Assembly: GCF_023272795.1 (NCBI RefSeq)
Contig: NZ_CP096829.1
Span: forward strand, 1,612,001-1,676,000
DNA length: 64,000 bases
Direction: 5' to 3'
Source of the DNA: Flavobacterium humidisoli
Lineage (GTDB): Bacteria; Bacteroidota; Bacteroidia; Flavobacteriales; Flavobacteriaceae
The translations under genes were made by a program, and so were the position numbers. Below the pieces are notes generated by a model. That model saw only the letters and a list, made by a program, of their open reading frames with translations, made no database searches and was not told the DNA's origin. This document shows, in pieces, positions 59,781 to 64,000 of the stretch. Position 1 is the stretch's first letter. The number at the start of each line of letters is the position of its first letter.

Positions 59781-60749
59781 TTAAGAATGCTGAGCTTTAA
59801 AAGCTTTTAATTTTTCTGTTAATTGTGGTACAATTTCAAAAGCATCTCCAACTATACCATAATCTGCAACTTTAAAGAAAGGTGCTTCAGGGTCGTTATT
59901 GATTACTACTTTTACTTTAGAAGAGTTAATACCCGCAATGTGCTGAATAGCTCCAGAAATACCAATTGCAATATATAAGTTTGTTGCTACTGGTTTTCCT
60001 GTTTGTCCAACGTGTTCGCTATGAGGTCTCCATCCTAAATCTGAAACTGGTTTAGAGCAAGCAGTTGCAGCACCAAGTACAGCAGCAAGATTTTCAACTA
60101 ATCCCCAGTTTTCTGGACCTTTTAATCCACGTCCGCCAGAAACTACGATATCAGCGTCAGCGATAGAAACTTTTCCAGAAACTTTTTCTACAGATTCTAC
60201 TTTTATTCCAAAGTCATTGTCTCCAACTGTTGGATTAAAGTCTTCAGCAGCAGCGGCTCCTGCGCTTTCAAAAAGACCGTAAGAGTTTTTGGCTAAACCA
60301 AGAACTTTTACATCTGTATCGATTTGAGTAATATTGAAAGCTTTGTTTGAGAAAGCATTTCTTTTTACTTGAAATGGAGAAGTGCTAATTGGCAATCCAA
60401 CCACATTTGAAGCAAAACCAGCTTCTAGGCCTACCGCAACTAGTGGAGAAAGGTAAATACTATCTGTTGTAGAAGAAAGTAAAACTACTTTTGTCCCTTC
60501 TTTTTGAGCAGCTTGTTTGATAACATCAGCATAAGCTTTTGCATTAAAACCAGCTAATTTATCATTGCTTACTTTTAGAACTTTATCAACTCCGTATTTG
60601 CCTAATTCGCTTACATCGCTAATGTTTACAGTCAAAGCTGTAACAGTTGTTCCTAATGATTCAGCTACTTTTTTAGCGTAAGAAGCTAATTCGAAAGCAA
60701 CTTTCTTAAATTTTCCTTCTGCAGATTCTGCATATATTAATATTGACAT
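59781..60749 (-). CDS. etfA: Electron transfer flavoprotein subunit alpha
   Basis: A 322-residue FAD-binding subunit. The C-terminal FAD domain shows VVSGGRGLKGPENW, RPHSEHVGQTGKPV, YIAIGISGAIQHIAG and INNDPEAPFFKVADYGIVGD, all ETF-alpha signatures. Together with the beta subunit it shuttles electrons from acyl-CoA dehydrogenases to the quinone pool. It follows etfB on the minus strand with a 127-base repeat-containing gap. Confidence 0.96.
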   Translation of the reverse strand: MSILIYAESAEGKFKKVAFELASYAKKVAESLGTTVTALTVNISDVSELGKYGVDKVLKVSNDKLAGFNAKAYADVIKQAAQKEGTKVVLLSSTTDSIYLSPLVAVGLEAGFASNVVGLPISTSPFQVKRNAFSNKAFNITQIDTDVKVLGLAKNSYGLFESAGAAAAEDFNPTVGDNDFGIKVESVEKVSGKVSIADADIVVSGGRGLKGPENWGLVENLAAVLGAATACSKPVSDLGWRPHSEHVGQTGKPVATNLYIAIGISGAIQHIAGINSSKVKVVINNDPEAPFFKVADYGIVGDAFEIVPQLTEKLKAFKAQHS

Positions 60750-60764
60750 AACAATTTTGATTTT

Positions 60765-60858
60765 AGATTTGTGATTAACGATTTCAGATTTGTGATTAAC
60801 GATTTCAGATTAACTAATTTTTTGATTCTAAATCTGCAATCAAAAATCGTTAATCTTA
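60765..60858. repeat. Tandem and inverted repeats between etfB and etfA
   Basis: A 21-base unit starting AGATTTGTGATTAACGATTT is present twice in exact tandem (60765-60785 and 60786-60806) with a partial third. A related inverted segment (TCTAAATCTGCAATC and ATCGTTAATCTTAA) follows at 60827-60858. Together they make a large hairpin inside the etfBA transcript. Confidence 0.85.
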
Positions 60859-60876
60859 ATTCATCAATAAAATATT

Positions 60877-61623
60877 TTAAATCACCTTTGCCTCGTTGTG
60901 TAATAAATTGATTAACTCATCTAAATTATCTGCAGAAACTAGTTTTACTGCCGATTTTGGGGCTGGTTTTTCAAATTTCACCGCTTTTGTATTTACAGTA
61001 GCATCAACTGGCTCAAGAATAGTAAGAGCCTTAGTTCTTGCCGTCATAATTCCTCTCATGTTTGGAATACGTAAATCTTTTTCTTCAACAAGACCTTTTT
61101 GACCTCCAATGATTAAAGGAAGAGTCGTGCTTACTGTTTCTTTTCCGCCGTCGATTTCACGGACCGCTTTTACATTATTTCCGTCAATTGTAAGAGATGT
61201 ACAAGAGTTTAAGAAATTAGAACCTAAAATACCAGCGATCATTCCAGGAACCATTCCTCCGTTATAATCTAAAGATTCTTTTCCTGCAATTACAAGATCG
61301 TAACCTCCATTTTTAATAACTTCTGCTAATTGTTTTGCAACAAAAAATCCGTCAGTTGGATTTGCATTTACACGAATAGCTTCATTTGCGCCAATTGCTA
61401 ATGCTTTACGTAAGGTTGGCTCAGTATCAGGACCTCCAACGTTTACAACCGTTACATTTGCACCTTGTTGTTCTTGGAACCAGATAGCACGTGTAAGACC
61501 AAATTCGTCGTTAGGGTTAATTACATATTGTACTCCATTAGTGTCAAATTCTGAATCACCGTTGGTAAAGTTAATTTTTGAAGTAGTATCAGGCACATGG
61601 CTGATGCAAACTAGTATTTTCAT
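60877..61623 (-). CDS. etfB: Electron transfer flavoprotein subunit beta
   Basis: A 248-residue AMP-binding subunit of ETF. ILVCISHVPDTTSKINF, INPNDEFGLTRAIWFQE, VIAGKESLDYNGGMVPGMIA and REIDGGKETVSTTLPLIIGGQ are characteristic. It pairs with the downstream alpha subunit in beta-oxidation or amino-acid catabolism. CAAATTTA (61657-61664; TAAATTTG on the minus strand) is a possible -7 element 34 bases upstream of the ATG. Confidence 0.96.
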   Translation of the reverse strand: MKILVCISHVPDTTSKINFTNGDSEFDTNGVQYVINPNDEFGLTRAIWFQEQQGANVTVVNVGGPDTEPTLRKALAIGANEAIRVNANPTDGFFVAKQLAEVIKNGGYDLVIAGKESLDYNGGMVPGMIAGILGSNFLNSCTSLTIDGNNVKAVREIDGGKETVSTTLPLIIGGQKGLVEEKDLRIPNMRGIMTARTKALTILEPVDATVNTKAVKFEKPAPKSAVKLVSADNLDELINLLHNEAKVI

Positions 61624-62124
61624 AAGTATATATTTTGAATTTATAATATGCTTTTACAAATTTAGAATTTAATTTGGAATAATTATACTATGCGTGCATA
61701 ATATTTTTTAAAACTATTACGATTTCGCAGATTGTTCAGTTTTGGGTGATTTTCATCGTAATCTAAAAATAAAATAATATTCATTTTGTCTGATTGTTAG
61801 GAATTTTGCAATAACAGGCAATTGGAATATGAATTATTTTTGTCTGATAAATACTATTTTTTAGTTTTTTGCGTTTTGATGAATGAATTTTGGAGAGACA
61901 AAGAATTAAACAAATAGATAAAAGTTTGTCTGAAAAATATTTTAGAGCGATTAAGTGTGGTTTTTACGTTATTATATCGATTTCGTAATTATCACAATAA
62001 AGATTAAAAAGTTAAAACGGGAGAACAGATAGAAGTTCATGCGATTTTAAATTCAATTTATGCTTTTAAGTTATTTAAAATATTTATTTTTGCTCTTCAG
62101 AAAATTCAACATACAATATAAAAT
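61624..62124. promoter_or_regulatory. Divergent intergenic region between etfB and pdhB
   Basis: No ORF longer than a dozen codons. The word TTTGTCTGA occurs three times in the same orientation (61785-61793, 61839-61847 and 61925-61933). TATTTTTG at 62085-62092 is a candidate -7 element for pdhB, 33 bases before its ATG, without a clear TTG partner. The region probably contains the promoters of both genes and possibly an operator. Confidence 0.45.
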
Positions 62125-63102
62125 ATGAGAACAATACAATTTAGAGAGGCCATTTGCGAAGCGATGAGTGAAGAAATGCGTCGCGATGAATCCATATATT
62201 TAATGGGAGAAGAGGTTGCAGAATACAATGGAGCTTACAAAGCTTCTAAAGGAATGCTTGCTGAGTTTGGTGAAAAGAGAGTAATTGATACTCCAATCGC
62301 TGAGCTTGGATTTTCAGGAATTGCAGTAGGTTCTGCAATGAATGGAAACCGTCCTATTGTAGAATATATGACATTCAACTTCTGTTTAGTTGGTATTGAT
62401 CAAATTATAAATAACGCTGCTAAAATGCGTCAAATGACAGGAGGACAGTTCAATGTGCCTATCGTTTTCCGCGGACCAACAGCTTCTGCTGGTCAATTAG
62501 GAGCTACTCACTCACAAGCTTTAGAAAACTGGTTTGCTAACACTCCAGGTCTTAAAGTTGTTGTTCCTTCAACTCCTTATGATGCAAAAGGACTTTTAAA
62601 ATCAGCTATCCGTGATAACGATCCAGTTATTTTTATGGAATCTGAGCAGATGTACGGAGACAAAGGCGAAGTGCCAGACGGAGAATACACAATTCCTCTA
62701 GGTGTTGCTGATGTTAAACGTGAAGGAACAGATGTAACGATTGTTTCTTTCGGAAAAATCATCAAAGAAGCTTTTATCGCTGCTGATGAATTAGCTAAAG
62801 AAGGAATTTCTTGTGAGATTATCGATTTAAGAACAGTTCGTCCAATGGACAAAGATGCAATCCTTAAATCTGTTAAAAAAACAAATCGTTTAGTAATTCT
62901 TGAAGAAGCTTGGCCAGTTGCCAGCCTTTCTTCTGAAATTTCTTATATCGTTCAAGAGCAAGCGTTTGACTTCCTTGATGCGCCAATTCAACGTATTACA
63001 ACTGCAGATACTCCTGCACCTTATTCACCAGTATTGCTTAAAGACTGGTTGCCAAATGCAGGTGATGTAGTAAAAGCAGTTAAAAAAGTATTATACAAAT
63101 AA
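62125..63102 (+). CDS. pdhB: Pyruvate dehydrogenase E1 component subunit beta
   Basis: A 325-residue transketolase-like beta subunit of the E1 component. TIQFREAICEAMSEEMRRD, FGEKRVIDTPIAELGFSGIAVG, GGQFNVPIVFRGP, ATHSQALENWFANTPGLKVV and the C-terminal TTADTPAPYSPVLLKDWLP match this family. It decarboxylates pyruvate with the alpha subunit, which is not encoded in this window. A terminator follows 20 bases later, so it appears monocistronic. A branched-chain 2-oxoacid dehydrogenase beta subunit is an alternative but less likely. Confidence 0.93.
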   Translation: MRTIQFREAICEAMSEEMRRDESIYLMGEEVAEYNGAYKASKGMLAEFGEKRVIDTPIAELGFSGIAVGSAMNGNRPIVEYMTFNFCLVGIDQIINNAAKMRQMTGGQFNVPIVFRGPTASAGQLGATHSQALENWFANTPGLKVVVPSTPYDAKGLLKSAIRDNDPVIFMESEQMYGDKGEVPDGEYTIPLGVADVKREGTDVTIVSFGKIIKEAFIAADELAKEGISCEIIDLRTVRPMDKDAILKSVKKTNRLVILEEAWPVASLSSEISYIVQEQAFDFLDAPIQRITTADTPAPYSPVLLKDWLPNAGDVVKAVKKVLYK

Positions 63103-63124
63103 TACAAATACAAAATACTCATAA

Positions 63125-63164
63125 AACTTCATCAGACAACATGGATTGGTGAAGTTTTTTTTTA
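63125..63164 (+). terminator. Terminator after pdhB
   Basis: AACTTCA and TGAAGTT arms, extended by wobble-containing pairs, run into nine T residues on the plus strand, about 22 bases after the stop codon. Confidence 0.85.
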
Positions 63165-63171
63165 CTTTATA

Positions 63172-64000
63172 ATGAACAAATTAACTCTACTTCTCTTATA
63201 TATTGTATTTGCATTTGCGAATGTTGTTACTGCACAAACTAAAGTGAGTGGAATTGTTTTGGACAAATCGAATCAGCCAATACCTTTTGCAAATGTGGTT
63301 TTTAAAGGTTCTAATATTGGAATCGTTTCAAATGAAGACGGACGTTTTTATTTAGAATCGCCCAATACCTATACTGCACTCTTGGTTACTTCGGCGGGAT
63401 TTTCAGATAAAGAAGTTCCTTTAGAAAAAGCAGTTAATTATAATTTTAAAATTGTTTTAGGCGAAGCCGAAGCGCTAAACGAAGTTGTAATTTATACGGG
63501 GAAAACTTCTAAAAAGAACAATCCGGCATTAGATATTTTGAGAAAAATCTGGGAAAGAAAACGTAAAAATGGACTTTATCAGTTTAATCAATATCAAATG
63601 CAGAAGTATGAAAAAGTAGAATTTGACATGAACACTATTGATAGTGCATTCATGAAAAACAAGCTTTTTAAAGGAATGGAGTTTATCTTTAATCATGTTG
63701 ATACTTCAGATGTTACAGGAAAAACGTATCTGCCAATTTTTATCAACGAATCTGTTTACGATGTTTACGGTGATAATAAATTAAAGAAAGTAAAAGAAAA
63801 TATAACAGGAAATAAAATGTCTGGTTTTAACGGAAATCAGCAGATTTTATCTTTTGTAAAAGACCTTTATTCGGAGTATAATATTTACGATAATCACCTT
63901 AAATTTTTTGATAAAAGTTTTACAAGTCCACTTTCAAGAACAGGAATTGATGTTTACAATTATGTCTTAAAAGACAGTGCATTTGTAGATAAAAAATGGT
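63172..64000 (+). CDS. DUF5686/carboxypeptidase-regulatory-like outer-membrane protein, N-terminal part (3' end outside window)
   Basis: The frame is open from ATG 63172 to the window edge (276 codons). A signal peptide (LTLLLLYIVFAFANVVTAQ) precedes a carboxypeptidase-regulatory-like domain (about 25-105; SGIVLDKSNQPIPFANVVF, GIVSNEDGRFYLES, ALNEVVIYTGK). It then continues into the start of a DUF5686-type region (AFMKNKLFKGMEFIFNHVD, YLPIFINESVYDVYG). Family members are about 800-850 residues with a C-terminal beta-barrel, so about two thirds is missing. It is an outer-membrane protein of unknown role. Confidence 0.85.
   Translation, partial: MNKLTLLLLYIVFAFANVVTAQTKVSGIVLDKSNQPIPFANVVFKGSNIGIVSNEDGRFYLESPNTYTALLVTSAGFSDKEVPLEKAVNYNFKIVLGEAEALNEVVIYTGKTSKKNNPALDILRKIWERKRKNGLYQFNQYQMQKYEKVEFDMNTIDSAFMKNKLFKGMEFIFNHVDTSDVTGKTYLPIFINESVYDVYGDNKLKKVKENITGNKMSGFNGNQQILSFVKDLYSEYNIYDNHLKFFDKSFTSPLSRTGIDVYNYVLKDSAFVDKKW

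Noticed and set aside
1..64000. Mobile elements, prophage, CRISPR arrays, toxin-antitoxin pairs or rRNA/tRNA genes
   Set aside because: No transposase, integrase, phage gene, regularly spaced repeat, toxin-antitoxin gene pair or cloverleaf-like sequence was recognised. The YwqK-like gene at 32471 is not paired with a toxin.

Overview
The window is a gene-dense, AT-rich chromosomal segment from a member of the Bacteroidota, family Flavobacteriaceae, most likely Flavobacterium. The basis is family content: a short primary sigma factor without region 1.1, a PorT-type type IX secretion barrel, an XrtF exosortase pair, DUF4249 and TonB-receptor genes, a TamL lipoprotein, a mevalonate-pathway HMG-CoA reductase, and several matches to the Bacteroidota promoter form (TTTG, about 19-21 bases, TAnnTTTG). 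I see no rRNA, tRNA, CRISPR array, transposase or prophage gene. Most of it reads as conserved housekeeping chromosome.

Layout. 1-4 kb: the end of a PpiD/SurA-like chaperone, an unknown small protein, and GHMP kinase with HMG-CoA reductase. 4-11.4 kb: a peptide-use block (DPP4-type peptidase and two POT transporters), then three tandem secreted thioredoxin-fold genes, of which only the first keeps the CxxC site. 11.4-16.2 kb (minus): surE, a small membrane gene, lpxB, an NlpC/P60 lipoprotein and comEC. 16.4-20.5 kb: Prc-like protease, secreted nuclease and exported glutaminase. 20.6-22.5 kb: rpe and rpoD. 22.6-29.4 kb (minus): a beta-barrel gene remnant and a four-gene TonB-receptor operon. 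29.7-33.7 kb (minus): pnp, rpsO, a YwqK-like protein and a GAF-type methionine sulfoxide reductase. 33.7-38.5 kb (plus): the XrtF pair, a Cys-rich/TonB-receptor/HMA module that looks like metal (probably copper) handling, and a DedA protein. 38.8-46 kb (minus): purH-mreBCD-PBP2-rodA. 46.2-48.4 kb: a MacB-like permease and a cupin-like protein. 48.5-53.8 kb (minus): lipoprotein, accD, fba and tamL. 53.8-64 kb: an rRNA/tRNA methyltransferase, ubiE-porT, folA-2TM, a carbohydrate-binding-fold protein, thyA, a bifunctional nuclease, etfBA, pdhB and the start of a DUF5686 gene.

How the genes work together. Envelope biogenesis is the main theme: lpxB, tamL, porT, mreBCD/PBP2/rodA, XrtF and several TonB-receptor systems. 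A second theme is nutrient capture, from periplasmic dipeptide release and import to nucleic-acid and glutamine breakdown.

The least explained signals are not genes. They are a 113-base intergenic element before the 35.3 kb TonB receptor that can fold as a three-way junction, a pnp leader hairpin whose loop carries a 13-base direct repeat, a 576-base gap at 56.0-56.6 kb with direct repeats, an unclaimed terminator and a 22-codon Cys-rich ORF, and at least five kinds of intergenic inverted or tandem repeats. All structures were found by eye; none has been folded computationally or searched against a database.
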